Shown: in pieces, positions 8,487 through 16,698 of the stretch
How the letters are laid out: each line of letters starts with the position of its first letter
Numbering within the stretch: position 1 is the first letter of the stretch
Assembly: GCF_900141635.1 (NCBI RefSeq)
Contig: NZ_FSRH01000014.1
Span: 1-64,000 of the forward strand
Direction: 5' to 3'
Origin: Peptoclostridium litorale DSM 5388
Lineage (GTDB): Bacteria > Bacillota > Clostridia > Peptostreptococcales > Peptostreptococcaceae
DNA length: 64,000 bases
The notes under the pieces: model-generated
What the model was told of the DNA's origin: nothing
What the model saw: only the letters and a program-made list of their open reading frames with translations
Database searches by the model: none
Translations under genes and position numbers: made by a program

Positions 8487-9860
8487 TTACCTTTTCAATT
8501 TCCACTTTTCACTACTTACATAGCCTTCTTTTACAGTCTGTCTCTCTCTGGCTATTGCAAATGACTCCGCTGGAACATCTTTGTCTATAGTGGATCCAGC
8601 CGCTACATACGAGTTGTCACCGACATTTACAGGCGATATCAGATTGACATTGCATCCTATGAATGAATTGTCACCAACATTAGTCCTGAACTTGTTCTTG
8701 CCGTCATAGTTTACAAACACTACTCCGCATCCTATATTAACTCCTTCTCCAACATCTGCATCTCCTATATAGGAAAGATGCGATGCCTTGGAACCGTCTC
8801 CAAATGTCGAGTTTTTGACTTCTACAAAATCTCCTATTTTGGCATTTTTTCCTATTATGCTGTTTGGCCTTAAATATGCATAAGGGCCCACAGTAGTCTC
8901 CTCGCCGACTTTGCTTTTTATTATGGTTGAATTTTGTATGCTTGCTCTATCTTCTATTAATGACTCTTCTATCCTGCAGCCCGAACCTATTATGCAGTTT
9001 TTCCCTATAAAACTGCCAGACGATATTATGGCTCCGGGATATATTATTGTATCGCTGCCTATCTCGACGTCAGACTCTATATACGTATTTGCGGGGTCTA
9101 TTATTGTAACTCCGCATACCATATGTCCTTCATTTATTTTTTTTCTCATTATCATTTCAGCCTTTGCAAGCTGGACTCTATCGTTGACTCCCATTATCTC
9201 CTGCTCACATGCACTGTCGCACGCTCCAGCCTTCATGCCCTGGCTTCTTATGATCTCTATTGCATCAGTCAGATAGTATTCTCCCTGTGCATTCTCATTC
9301 GAAAGACTTGAAAGGGCAGACTTTAGGGCTTTTCCTTCAAAGCAGTATATGCCTGAGTTTATCTCGCTTATGCGCTTTTCCTCTTCGCTTGCGTCTTTTT
9401 GCTCTACTATTTTCAAAAATTCACCGCTTGAATCCCTGACTATCCTTCCATATCCCAAAGGATTTTCAATGTGTGCCGAAAGCACGCTTACAGCATAGCC
9501 GTTATCCTCATGAAAATGCACAAAATCCGATATGGTTTTTACATTTATAAGAGGAGTATCTCCACATAGCACGAGAACCCTGTTGTTGTCATCTATGTAT
9601 TTTTTTGCCATCAGAACCGCATGTCCCGTTCCCAGCTGCTGCTCCTGTGTTACAGTTGCAATGCCGTCCATAAGAACATTTTGGACTTTTTCAGCTCCAT
9701 GCCCAACTACGACAACAGTTTCAGCCGAACCGGCTTTTGACGAAGCAGTTATCACATGGTTTACCATCTCTTTGCCGCACACCTTGTGTATTACCTTTGG
9801 AAGCTCGGATTTCATCCTTGTTCCCTTGCCCGCAGCAAGTATAATAGTCTTTAATTTCAT
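8487..9860 (-). CDS. glmU: Bifunctional GlmU: UDP-GlcNAc pyrophosphorylase and GlcN-1-P acetyltransferase
   Basis: Makes UDP-GlcNAc for peptidoglycan and teichoic acids. The N-terminal nucleotidyltransferase has the signature ILAAGKGTRMKSELPK; the C-terminal half (from about residue 250) is a left-handed beta helix of hexapeptide repeats with the acetyltransferase motif RPNSIIGKNAKIGDFVEVKN and FVNYDGKNK. The open frame can begin at a GTG four codons earlier, but that GTG overlaps the GGGAG ribosome site, so the ATG at 9860 (457 residues) is preferred. Followed by prs, preceded by its own candidate promoter. Confidence 0.96.
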   Translation of the reverse strand: MKLKTIILAAGKGTRMKSELPKVIHKVCGKEMVNHVITASSKAGSAETVVVVGHGAEKVQNVLMDGIATVTQEQQLGTGHAVLMAKKYIDDNNRVLVLCGDTPLINVKTISDFVHFHEDNGYAVSVLSAHIENPLGYGRIVRDSSGEFLKIVEQKDASEEEKRISEINSGIYCFEGKALKSALSSLSNENAQGEYYLTDAIEIIRSQGMKAGACDSACEQEIMGVNDRVQLAKAEMIMRKKINEGHMVCGVTIIDPANTYIESDVEIGSDTIIYPGAIISSGSFIGKNCIIGSGCRIEESLIEDRASIQNSTIIKSKVGEETTVGPYAYLRPNSIIGKNAKIGDFVEVKNSTFGDGSKASHLSYIGDADVGEGVNIGCGVVFVNYDGKNKFRTNVGDNSFIGCNVNLISPVNVGDNSYVAAGSTIDKDVPAESFAIARERQTVKEGYVSSEKWKLKR

Positions 9861-9943
9861 ACCAGTTAACACTCCCTTATTTAGGCGAACATATAACTAT
9901 ACTTTATCACAAAATACCGTGGATTTTAAGGATTTCCATAACT

Positions 9944-9972
9944 AATATAGCACTTTTTATAAAAAATGTACA
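9944..9972 (-). promoter_or_regulatory. Candidate promoter of glmU-prs
   Basis: On the minus strand TGTACA (9967-9972), a 17-base spacer and TATATT (9944-9949) with an upstream TG one base before the -10 box. The extended -10 compensates for the imperfect -35. Confidence 0.5.
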
Positions 9973-10010
9973 CTTTTAAATATATATTATTCATTTTTTT
10001 ATTTCCATGC

Positions 10011-10035
10011 AAAAAAAAGAACCCCTGGGGGTTCT
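10011..10035 (-). terminator. Terminator after spoVG
   Basis: AGAACCCC pairs with GGGGTTCT (10018-10035) and on the minus strand is followed by eight T. It starts six bases past the spoVG stop and separates spoVG from glmU. Confidence 0.9.
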
Positions 10036-10040
10036 CTTTG

Positions 10041-10328
10041 TTACACTTCTACAGTTTCTGGAGCATCCTGAATGCTCTTGGCTTCATCATATGCTCTCAA
10101 TATGGCATCTTGAAGCTCTGTTCTCATTTCCACATTTATAGGATGTGCTATGTCCTTAAAGCCTCCCTCTGCAAGCTTTTTGCTCGGCATGGCTACAAAA
10201 AATCCGCTTTTCCCCTCTATTATCTTTATATCGTGCACTACAAAAGCATCGTCGAAAGTAACAGATACAACTCCCTTCATCTTTCCGTCTTCAATTACCT
10301 TTCTCACTCTTATGTCTGTAATATTCAA
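10041..10328 (-). CDS. spoVG: Regulator SpoVG
   Basis: A 95-residue member of the SpoVG family of small nucleic-acid-binding regulators, linked in Firmicutes to septation, sporulation and virulence control. The conserved core IPSKK-like MPSKKLAEGGFKDIAHPIN is intact. The frame can be opened at a GTG that is part of the GAGAGGAG ribosome site; the TTG at 10328, 8 bases past AGGAG, gives the family start (M)NITDIRVRKV and is preferred. It is monocistronic: a sigma-H-like promoter lies upstream and a terminator immediately downstream. The place between purR and glmU matches B. subtilis, though yabJ is missing. Confidence 0.95.
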   Translation of the reverse strand: MNITDIRVRKVIEDGKMKGVVSVTFDDAFVVHDIKIIEGKSGFFVAMPSKKLAEGGFKDIAHPINVEMRTELQDAILRAYDEAKSIQDAPETVEV

Positions 10329-10399
10329 GCCAGTCACTCCTCTCGGGCATGTCGATTTCTCAGTATATTGTTTGATTATTAAAAAGATTTATACACTTA

Positions 10400-10428
10400 C
10401 CATTCTACAAAAAACTACGCCATCCTTC
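10400..10428 (-). promoter_or_regulatory. Sigma-H-type promoter of spoVG
   Basis: On the minus strand GAAGGATGG (10420-10428), 11 bases, then GTAGAATGG (10400-10408). This fits the sigma-H pattern RNAGGAWWW / RNNGAAT, and the B. subtilis spoVG promoter, as I remember it, uses the same element spacing. No good sigma-A -35 box is present nearby. Confidence 0.7.
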
Positions 10429-10470
10429 AAGAAACTTCTAAATTTTCTGACTCTTATTTTTGTTTTTTTG

Positions 10471-10513
10471 AAAAATAAAAGAGTGCAAACTGATAAAATC
10501 CAGATTTGCACCC
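10471..10513 (-). terminator. Terminator after purR
   Basis: On the minus strand GGGTGCAAA pairs with TTTGCACTC (one wobble) around a 15-base loop and is followed by TTTTATTTTT. It closes the purR transcript before the spoVG promoter. Confidence 0.85.
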
Positions 10514-10539
10514 TTGTTTTTCCCATATGCTCTTTTATT

Positions 10540-11352
10540 TTACATTATGACATCTTCATTTGGAATTGTCTCCACAGAATCATTTTCAATCCTTATTAGC
10601 CTCAAAAGAGAAATACATCCTTCAACAAGCTTTTCCTGAGGAGTGTCTGTAGATATGAGAACTCCCTTTCCGACCACATCAGCTTTGAATTCTTTCATAA
10701 GGTCCTCCATTCCCTTCAGAGTCCCTCCTCCTCTCATGAAATCATCTATGAGTATTACCTTCGAACCTTCTTTAAGGGATTTTCTAGGAAGAGACATTGT
10801 CTGTATCTTTTCTTTTGACGCAGACACATAGTTTATGCTCAGCGACGAGCCTTCCGATATCTTTGTGTTTTTTCTTATTATGACAAGCGGCAGATTCATG
10901 GCATTTGCAGTTGCAAGGGCCAGCGGTATGCCTTTTGTCTCTATGGTCACAACGCAGTCCGCCTCACTGTAGTCTATATATGACGCAAACAGCTTGCCGA
11001 CCTTTGATACTATCTGCGGACTGTATATAAGGTCTATAAGATATAGGAATTTCCCGGGAAGAATCCTCTCCGGATCGTTTATCTGCTCGCAAAGCTCGTT
11101 TAAAAGCTCCTTTGCATCTTCCCTGCTGACCTTTGGTATATACTTTACGCCGCCTGCCGCGCCCGCTATAGTTATGACCTTTCCAAGATTGAGCTTTTCA
11201 AAAACATTCTTCACTATTAGAATATCTTCGCTTATTGTAGATTTTGCCGCGTTAAATTTTTGTGTGAAATAACTGAGTGTAAAAATCTTGTTCGGGCTGT
11301 CCGAAAGTATTTTTACTATACCCCCAATTCTTTCATTTCTCTTGAACTTCAT
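10540..11352 (-). CDS. purR: Purine operon repressor PurR
   Basis: A 270-residue repressor of purine genes in the Firmicute PurR family, unrelated to the LacI-type PurR of enterics. The first 75 residues form a winged helix; the rest is a type I phosphoribosyltransferase fold with the PRPP loop VILIDDFMRGGGTLKG near residue 200. PRPP is the known inducer in the family. AAGGAGG lies 8 bases before the ATG. It is divergent from murC, with a 241-base gap to the murC start, and is followed by a terminator, so it is a single-gene unit. Confidence 0.96.
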   Translation of the reverse strand: MKFKRNERIGGIVKILSDSPNKIFTLSYFTQKFNAAKSTISEDILIVKNVFEKLNLGKVITIAGAAGGVKYIPKVSREDAKELLNELCEQINDPERILPGKFLYLIDLIYSPQIVSKVGKLFASYIDYSEADCVVTIETKGIPLALATANAMNLPLVIIRKNTKISEGSSLSINYVSASKEKIQTMSLPRKSLKEGSKVILIDDFMRGGGTLKGMEDLMKEFKADVVGKGVLISTDTPQEKLVEGCISLLRLIRIENDSVETIPNEDVIM

Positions 11353-11432
11353 TAAAGAAACCTCCTTAAAAATTCAATTCCTTTTTAAATTGTGTATTCT
11401 AAAAATATTATATTTTAAGTTTTAGTATTATC

Positions 11433-11461
11433 ATGATATTTGAGCCTTTTTATGCTATAAT
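11433..11461 (+). promoter_or_regulatory. Promoter of murC
   Basis: TATAAT (11456-11461) with an extended TGC in front and ATGATA 17 bases upstream. The extended -10 makes up for a 4-of-6 -35 box. About 125 bases of leader follow, holding only a small CCAGC/GCTGG hairpin. Confidence 0.6.
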
Positions 11462-11593
11462 TTAAAAGACTCTCTGGCATACATCCAGCTGTGTTGCTGG
11501 CTGCATCACATTAATCTTTTACATTATATACGAAAATTTTGCTTTGTTCAAGCTAAAATGTTCACTTTTATTTTTATAGCGGAGGTTATCAAT

Positions 11594-12955
11594 ATGAATA
11601 TACACTTTATCGGAATCGGCGGCATCGGGATGAGCGCACTTGCCACGATATGCCTGAGCAAGGGTTTTGGCGTATCTGGTTCTGACTGCAGGGAATCCGA
11701 CATTACAAGAAATCTAATATCCGCCGGAGCTACCATATACATAGGACATAAATCAAGCAACGTCCGCGAGGATGTAAATACCGTAGTATATACTGCTGCG
11801 GTTTCACCTGAAAACGAGGAAATCAAAAGCGCTATTGAAAAAGGCATACAGCTTCTTGATAGAGCGGAGTTTCTGGGACTTTTGATGAAGGAATACACTA
11901 ACTGCATAGCTATTTCCGGAACCCACGGAAAGACAAGTACAACCTCTATGGTTTCTGTAATATTCCAATCGTGCAATCTCGACCCTACAATACTTGTAGG
12001 AGGCAATCTATCTTGCATAGGCGGAAATGTGCGCGTGGGACAGTCCCAAAACTTCATAACCGAGGCATGCGAATATGTGGACAGCTTCCTTAAGTTCCAT
12101 CCTCAAATAGCTGTGATCACAAATATAGATGCCGACCACCTTGACTACTTCAAGGACATAGAACACATAAAATCTTCATTCGGCAAATTTGCATCGCTTG
12201 TTCCTTCAAATGGATATGTAATTGCAAATGGTGATGACGAAAACATAAAGGATATGCTCAGCAAATATTCAAACGACATAGGCGCCAATATTTTAAAATA
12301 CGGGTTTTCAGATTCAAATGACGCGGTAATACAGAATGTGTCTTTTGACGATTTGGGGCTGGGTTCCTTCTCGCTATCCATGGACGGCAAAGAGATCGGG
12401 CCGTTCTCGCTTTCAGTGCCGGGAACGCACAATGTGCTGAATGCGGCTGCGGCAATAATTTCATCTATTGCCGCAGGCGTTGGCGATAGTGAAATAACAA
12501 CTCCGCTAAAGACTTATATGGGAGTCGGCAGGAGATTCGAGCGAAAGGGCAATTTAAACGGGGTGCAATTCATAGACGACTATGCTCATCACCCAACTGA
12601 AATTTCGGCAACCCTTTCAGCCGCTATAAACTTTTGCAAAGGAAGGCTTTGGTGCATATTCCAGCCCCATACCTACACGAGGACCAAGCTTTTGCTTGAT
12701 GAGTTTTCCCACGCTTTTGCCGATGCAGACAATATAATAGTACCTGACATATACGCGGCGAGGGAAAAGGACAATGGCGATATCCACGCCAAAGACCTGG
12801 TTGACATGATAGCCTCAAACGGAGGCAATGCTGTATACATGAAAAGCTTTGAGGACATAGCAAGCCATATAACCCAAAATGCAGCCCCTGATGACATGGT
12901 CATAACCATGGGAGCCGGGGACGTATACAAGATAAACGATATTATTTTAAAATAA
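11594..12955 (+). CDS. murC: UDP-N-acetylmuramate--L-alanine ligase MurC
   Basis: Adds L-alanine to UDP-MurNAc, the first amino-acid step in peptidoglycan precursor synthesis. 453 residues. N-terminal nucleotide-binding motif GIGGIGMSA, central ATPase P-loop SGTHGKTSTTSM (about 110), the IDADHLDY motif (about 175), and the C-terminal ligase domain start GRRFERKG. The frame is open 12 codons further upstream, but GGAGG lies 8 bases before the ATG at 11594 and the family begins MNIHFIGIGGIG, so that start is used. One of the few genes on the plus strand here, transcribed alone away from purR. Confidence 0.96.
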   Translation: MNIHFIGIGGIGMSALATICLSKGFGVSGSDCRESDITRNLISAGATIYIGHKSSNVREDVNTVVYTAAVSPENEEIKSAIEKGIQLLDRAEFLGLLMKEYTNCIAISGTHGKTSTTSMVSVIFQSCNLDPTILVGGNLSCIGGNVRVGQSQNFITEACEYVDSFLKFHPQIAVITNIDADHLDYFKDIEHIKSSFGKFASLVPSNGYVIANGDDENIKDMLSKYSNDIGANILKYGFSDSNDAVIQNVSFDDLGLGSFSLSMDGKEIGPFSLSVPGTHNVLNAAAAIISSIAAGVGDSEITTPLKTYMGVGRRFERKGNLNGVQFIDDYAHHPTEISATLSAAINFCKGRLWCIFQPHTYTRTKLLLDEFSHAFADADNIIVPDIYAAREKDNGDIHAKDLVDMIASNGGNAVYMKSFEDIASHITQNAAPDDMVITMGAGDVYKINDIILK

Positions 12956-12963
12956 CCAAATGC

Positions 12964-12991
12964 AAAAGCCAGACATCAGTCTGGCTTTTTT
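12964..12991. terminator. Bidirectional terminator between murC and the CDF gene
   Basis: AGCCAGAC (12967-12974) pairs with GTCTGGCT (12979-12986) and is followed by T6 on the plus strand; AAAA on the other side gives a shorter T-run for the minus strand. It lies between two convergent genes. Confidence 0.88.
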
Positions 12992-13011
12992 GTATCATCT
13001 ATTATCTGCTT

Positions 13012-13974
13012 TTAACTTTTATTTATATATACTTTCCCGCAGCCTTCTTCACATGATGGGTTGTTGCAGTCCTGAATTTTCAGGCATCCTTCATGCTTTT
13101 GTTCCCTTCTGCAGGGGTCTATGTGAACCACAACCTCTTTTATTATAGATATCTGCGTCCTCACCTTGTTCTGCACATCTTCCGCAATATCATGGGCATC
13201 ATAAACGCTCATGTTCGGGTCGACGCATATTGCTATGTCAACGTATGCCATCGAACCGTGTATTCTGGTCCTGAGACTACTTATATTTTTCACTCCGTAA
13301 ACGCCAATAGATATTTCCCTTATTGCATACTCTGTCTCCTTGTCCACTGATGTGTCCATGAGCTCGTTTGCGCTTGTCTTTAATATTTCGAACCCGACCT
13401 TTAAAACCAAAAGCGACACTATAATACCCGCAAGCGGATCAAGAAAGCCGTATCCCATTATAGCCCCGCCCACACCTATTAACGTTCCAACAGATGAAAG
13501 CGCATCGGACCTGTGATGCCATGCATCAGCTATAAGCGCCTTTGAGTTTATATCGCGCCCTACTTTTACAGTTATCCTGTACTGGACTTCTTTTATCAGT
13601 ATTGATATTATTGCGGCAAACAATGCTATATATGAAGGGGTCTTTATGTTCTCGGGATGCAGCATGAGTTTCATGGAGCCAAGTCCTATCTTTACCCCCG
13701 CATAAATAAGGACCAACGAAAGTACAAATGCCGCCAGCGTTTCCGCCTTTTCATGGCCGTAGTTATGCTCCTCGTCCCTTGGTTTTTTTGCCACTACTAT
13801 TCCGGCAAGCACTCCTATTGATGTTATGACATCCGACAGCGAGTGGAATCCATCTGCAACTATGGCATTTGAATTTCCCAGTACACCAACCGCTATCTTG
13901 AATACTGACAGGAATATGTTTATATATATCGATATAATGGTTATTCTGTTGGCCTTTTTGTACCTTTCATCCAT
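13012..13974 (-). CDS. Cation diffusion facilitator with cysteine-rich tail
   Basis: A 320-residue divalent metal efflux protein of the CDF family. Six membrane segments are expected; the two metal-site motifs are visible as DGFHSLSD (about 42) and DAWHHRSDA (about 160). A cytosolic ferredoxin-like domain (about 205-290) follows. The last 30 residues form an unusual tail with five cysteines (PCRR, GCLK, DC, SC, GCG), not standard for the family. GGAGG inside the end of ksgA precedes the ATG, only 2 bases past the ksgA stop, so it is translationally coupled to ksgA. Substrate (zinc, iron or manganese) cannot be told. Confidence 0.88.
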   Translation of the reverse strand: MDERYKKANRITIISIYINIFLSVFKIAVGVLGNSNAIVADGFHSLSDVITSIGVLAGIVVAKKPRDEEHNYGHEKAETLAAFVLSLVLIYAGVKIGLGSMKLMLHPENIKTPSYIALFAAIISILIKEVQYRITVKVGRDINSKALIADAWHHRSDALSSVGTLIGVGGAIMGYGFLDPLAGIIVSLLVLKVGFEILKTSANELMDTSVDKETEYAIREISIGVYGVKNISSLRTRIHGSMAYVDIAICVDPNMSVYDAHDIAEDVQNKVRTQISIIKEVVVHIDPCRREQKHEGCLKIQDCNNPSCEEGCGKVYINKS

Positions 13975-13976
13975 TT

Positions 13977-14852
13977 TTAAGCCTCCGTTCGGATGAATTT
14001 GTAAAATTCATTCGAAAGTCTTGCAAATTCATCTATGCTTAAAGTCTCTCCTCTTCTGACAGGATCTATGCCCGCCGACTCGAGTATTCTCTTTATATCT
14101 TCCTTGGACACTCCCATGTCATAGCTTCCAAGGCAGTTAAGTATGGTCTTTCTCCTCTTTGAAAAAGCTCCTTTTACGACCTTGAAAAACAGCTTCTTGT
14201 CCACTACCTTTATTTTGGGATTCTCCAAAACGTCAAGCCTTATTACAGTCGAATCAACCTTGGGCTGTGGTATGAACACTGTCTTTGGAACATTTGTCAC
14301 TATTTCAGTCTCGCAGTAGTACTGGACAGCCACAGAAAGAGAACCGTAATCCTTTGTCGAAGGTACAGCGTTCATCCTGTCAGCGACCTCTTTTTGTATC
14401 ATTACCACTATTGAACTCACAGGGATTTCCTCTTCTATAAACCTCATCACTATCGGCGTTGTTATATAATAAGGAAGATTTGCTATTAGCTTCACCCTCT
14501 TGCCCTCAAGCTTTTCATCTATTACCTTTTTTACGTCCATTTTCAGTATGTCTTCATTTATCAGTTCTACGTTTTCAAGATCTGAAAGCGTATTTTCAAG
14601 TATAGGTATAAGGCTTTTGTCTATTTCAACGGCTATCACCTTCTTAGCCCTCTTTGCTATCTCCCTTGTAAGTGTTCCTATTCCAGGACCGACCTCTATA
14701 ACGAAATCTTCAGGTCCTATATTGGCTCCCTCCACTATATTGTCCACCACATTTGAATCTATAAGAAAGTTTTGCCCAAGTGATTTTGAAAACTTGAAGC
14801 CGTGTTTTTCCACTATTCTCTTTGTAGCGCTTGGCGACGATAATCTATCCAT
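13977..14852 (-). CDS. ksgA: 16S rRNA dimethyladenosine transferase RsmA/KsgA
   Basis: Dimethylates two adjacent adenines in the 3-prime hairpin of 16S rRNA during small-subunit maturation. 291 residues, with LGQNFLID, the SAM-binding EVGPGIGTLT and the catalytic NLPYYITTP motif. The frame runs 19 codons further upstream, but AGGAGGAG is placed 4-5 bases before the ATG at 14852, which overlaps the end of rnmV by 8 bases. The rnmV-ksgA pair is conserved in Firmicutes. Confidence 0.96.
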   Translation of the reverse strand: MDRLSSPSATKRIVEKHGFKFSKSLGQNFLIDSNVVDNIVEGANIGPEDFVIEVGPGIGTLTREIAKRAKKVIAVEIDKSLIPILENTLSDLENVELINEDILKMDVKKVIDEKLEGKRVKLIANLPYYITTPIVMRFIEEEIPVSSIVVMIQKEVADRMNAVPSTKDYGSLSVAVQYYCETEIVTNVPKTVFIPQPKVDSTVIRLDVLENPKIKVVDKKLFFKVVKGAFSKRRKTILNCLGSYDMGVSKEDIKRILESAGIDPVRRGETLSIDEFARLSNEFYKFIRTEA

Positions 14853-15396
14853 TAAACTCCTCCTGATACTTTTTAAGTGATTCTTCAAATTCCTCTCTTG
14901 ATACCCCATATCTGTTGAGCCTGTTTAAAAACTGCTTTGCATTGCCGTAGCCTATTCCAAGCAGTGCTCCCACGAAATCCCTCTTGAAAGAGGCCTCTCT
15001 CGACCCTTCAAGTCCGTTACTCAAAAGGTCTGTCTTTTTAAATTCACATCTTGATTCCTTTTTTTCAGTCCTTACCTTTTTAAGGGCTCTTATTATGCTC
15101 TCTTCAGATGCGTTTTCTATGCCTATGTCATCACCCTTTATTGCCTCAGCCCTAGGAAGGAATGCATGCTTGCACTCGGGCACCATGTCGGATACCTTTT
15201 TTCTTATCTTCTCGCCCGCAAAGTCAGGGTCTGTAAAAACTATTATCCCCTTCCGCTTTGCGGCCTGGACTATTCGTTTTTCGACTCCCCTTGGAAATCC
15301 AAACCCCCCGGTTGCTATAAGCTCCGCATCGACAGCCCTTTTTACAGCACATATGTCGTCCCGGCCTTCTACCACTATAATCTCATCTATGATCAA
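14845..15396 (-). CDS. rnmV: Ribonuclease M5
   Basis: Matures 5S rRNA precursors. About 183 residues with an N-terminal TOPRIM domain: the glutamate motif VVEGRDD and the DxD motif FTDPDFAGEKIRK are present, and a family-specific C-terminal part follows. The upstream GTG overlaps the AGAGGTG ribosome site, so the TTG at 15396, 8 bases past AGAGG, is the likely start, giving (M)IIDEIIVVEG. It lies between the yabE-like gene and ksgA as in B. subtilis. Confidence 0.93.
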   Translation of the reverse strand: MIIDEIIVVEGRDDICAVKRAVDAELIATGGFGFPRGVEKRIVQAAKRKGIIVFTDPDFAGEKIRKKVSDMVPECKHAFLPRAEAIKGDDIGIENASEESIIRALKKVRTEKKESRCEFKKTDLLSNGLEGSREASFKRDFVGALLGIGYGNAKQFLNRLNRYGVSREEFEESLKKYQEEFNG

Positions 15397-15473
15397 AAGT
15401 ATCACCTCTTATACAATTACCCCTACAGCCTGCGTCTATATAATACACGCGGCATATTTTTCAAAACAGAAAT

Positions 15474-15494
15474 GGAAGGCATATAATGCCTTCC
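15474..15494 (-). terminator. Hairpin after the yabE-like gene
   Basis: GGAAGGCAT (15474-15482) pairs with 15486-15494. On the minus strand only a broken T-rich stretch follows, so termination may be partial and rnmV could also be read from the upstream promoter. Confidence 0.6.
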
Positions 15495-15532
15495 CCAGTA
15501 ATATTAACAGTATTTATAGTCTTGGGCAAGGT

Positions 15533-16543
15533 TTATTTTAGTATATAAACCTTCACGTTCTTTCTACCGAACCTTCTGGCATCGCTCAAGCTCTCCATAT
15601 ATATGTCTATTTTATTTCCCTTTATGGCACTTCCCGTATCCTCTGCGCTTGCAACTATTCCAAGCGGCTCTATATAAAGTTTCGAGCCAAGAGGTATTAC
15701 ATTTGGATCCACTGCGACAACGCCTGGCCTTACCCTGGTTCCGCTTCTTGTTATGCCGTATTCGGCGTCCCCAGGATTTTTTCCTGTGCTTTCATATCCA
15801 GCAGTATATGCCGTTGCACTCACTGAAATGACTTTTTTGAAATTCCTGTGCTCCCCCCTTGAGGTTATGACAAAACTTTTAGTTCCTTTTTTGACTACCT
15901 CCTCGGAAGGCTCAGAAATCATCTCCTCTTCTATTTTGCTCCTCTTAACTTCGGTTCCGTCCTCAAGCACCACTTCATATACGACTTTTTTGCTTCCCAT
16001 TGTTCCCTTTTGCACTATGGCGCTTTTTCCAGCCTCAATGCTGTCATCTGATATGACTTCAACCCTGTATGGCACATCCTCCACGACTTCTACATTTTGA
16101 ATGTCCACTTTGGTTATGCTTATCTGGTCTCCAGGCTTTATCTCCTTCGCTCTACCTGGGATCACCTTGTCATACTTTGAAAGCTTCATGTCCTCTTGCT
16201 TCAAAAGCCCTTCCACCGTCTTTTCTGCAGTTTTGACCTTTCTTTCCTTGCCATTTTCACTTATAGTCACTTCAAAAGCCCTGTCTATTCTTATGACAGT
16301 CCCATCTACAAGTGTTGTTTCAAGTCCAGGGGATACCTGGTCGTACTTTGAAAGCTCTATTTTCTTTTGCTCCAGCAGACTCTTAACATCATACGCCGAC
16401 GTGGACATTTTCATATCCTTGCCGTCCACAAATAGATTTACACTTTTGTTCCCCATGTCATATATGGCCATAGCCATTACTATGAACACGATCAAAGCTA
16501 CATATTTTCTATATTTTTCTAGAATGTCAAGTCTTGACTTCAT
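15533..16543 (-). CDS. yabE: YabE-like cell-wall protein with G5 and 3D domains
   Basis: A 336-residue exported protein. After a positively charged start a single hydrophobic segment (about 16-31) serves as signal or anchor. Two short DUF348 repeats follow (about 35-145, each with a SKYDxVxPG-type motif), then a G5 domain (about 150-230) and a C-terminal 3D domain (about 235-335) with SATAYTAG, AVDPNVIPLGSKLYIE and the closing AEDTGSAIKGNKIDIYM, the last with the three aspartates that name it. Related proteins act on peptidoglycan (Rpf/Sps type). The GTG three codons upstream lies in the AGGAGGTGA site; the ATG at 16543 is chosen. Confidence 0.9.
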   Translation of the reverse strand: MKSRLDILEKYRKYVALIVFIVMAMAIYDMGNKSVNLFVDGKDMKMSTSAYDVKSLLEQKKIELSKYDQVSPGLETTLVDGTVIRIDRAFEVTISENGKERKVKTAEKTVEGLLKQEDMKLSKYDKVIPGRAKEIKPGDQISITKVDIQNVEVVEDVPYRVEVISDDSIEAGKSAIVQKGTMGSKKVVYEVVLEDGTEVKRSKIEEEMISEPSEEVVKKGTKSFVITSRGEHRNFKKVISVSATAYTAGYESTGKNPGDAEYGITRSGTRVRPGVVAVDPNVIPLGSKLYIEPLGIVASAEDTGSAIKGNKIDIYMESLSDARRFGRKNVKVYILK

Positions 16544-16575
16544 GAAAATCACCTCCTCTTATCTGAACCTCGTCT

Positions 16576-16604
16576 ATTTTATTTCATTTTTGGAATCTTG
16601 TCAA
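16576..16604 (-). promoter_or_regulatory. Promoter of yabE (and rnmV-ksgA-CDF)
   Basis: On the minus strand TTGACA (16599-16604), 17 bases, TAAAAT (16576-16581): a near-consensus sigma-A promoter 33 bases ahead of the yabE-like start. Confidence 0.88.
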
Positions 16605-16613
16605 ACCATTTTT

Positions 16614-16638
16614 GTTTTTTGCCGCATTCAATGGGTAT
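16614..16638 (+). promoter_or_regulatory. Possible sigma-B-type promoter
   Basis: GTTTTT (16614-16619), 13 bases, GGGTAT (16633-16638) resembles the sigma-B pattern GTTTAA-N13-14-GGGTAT. It lies upstream of the small membrane protein gene. A plain -10 box TATAAT at 16670-16675 without a good -35 is the alternative. Confidence 0.3.
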
Positions 16639-16698
16639 GTCATTTTTATGTGGGTATAAATAATAAAAATATAATTTATACACGAGGGGGGGATATAT

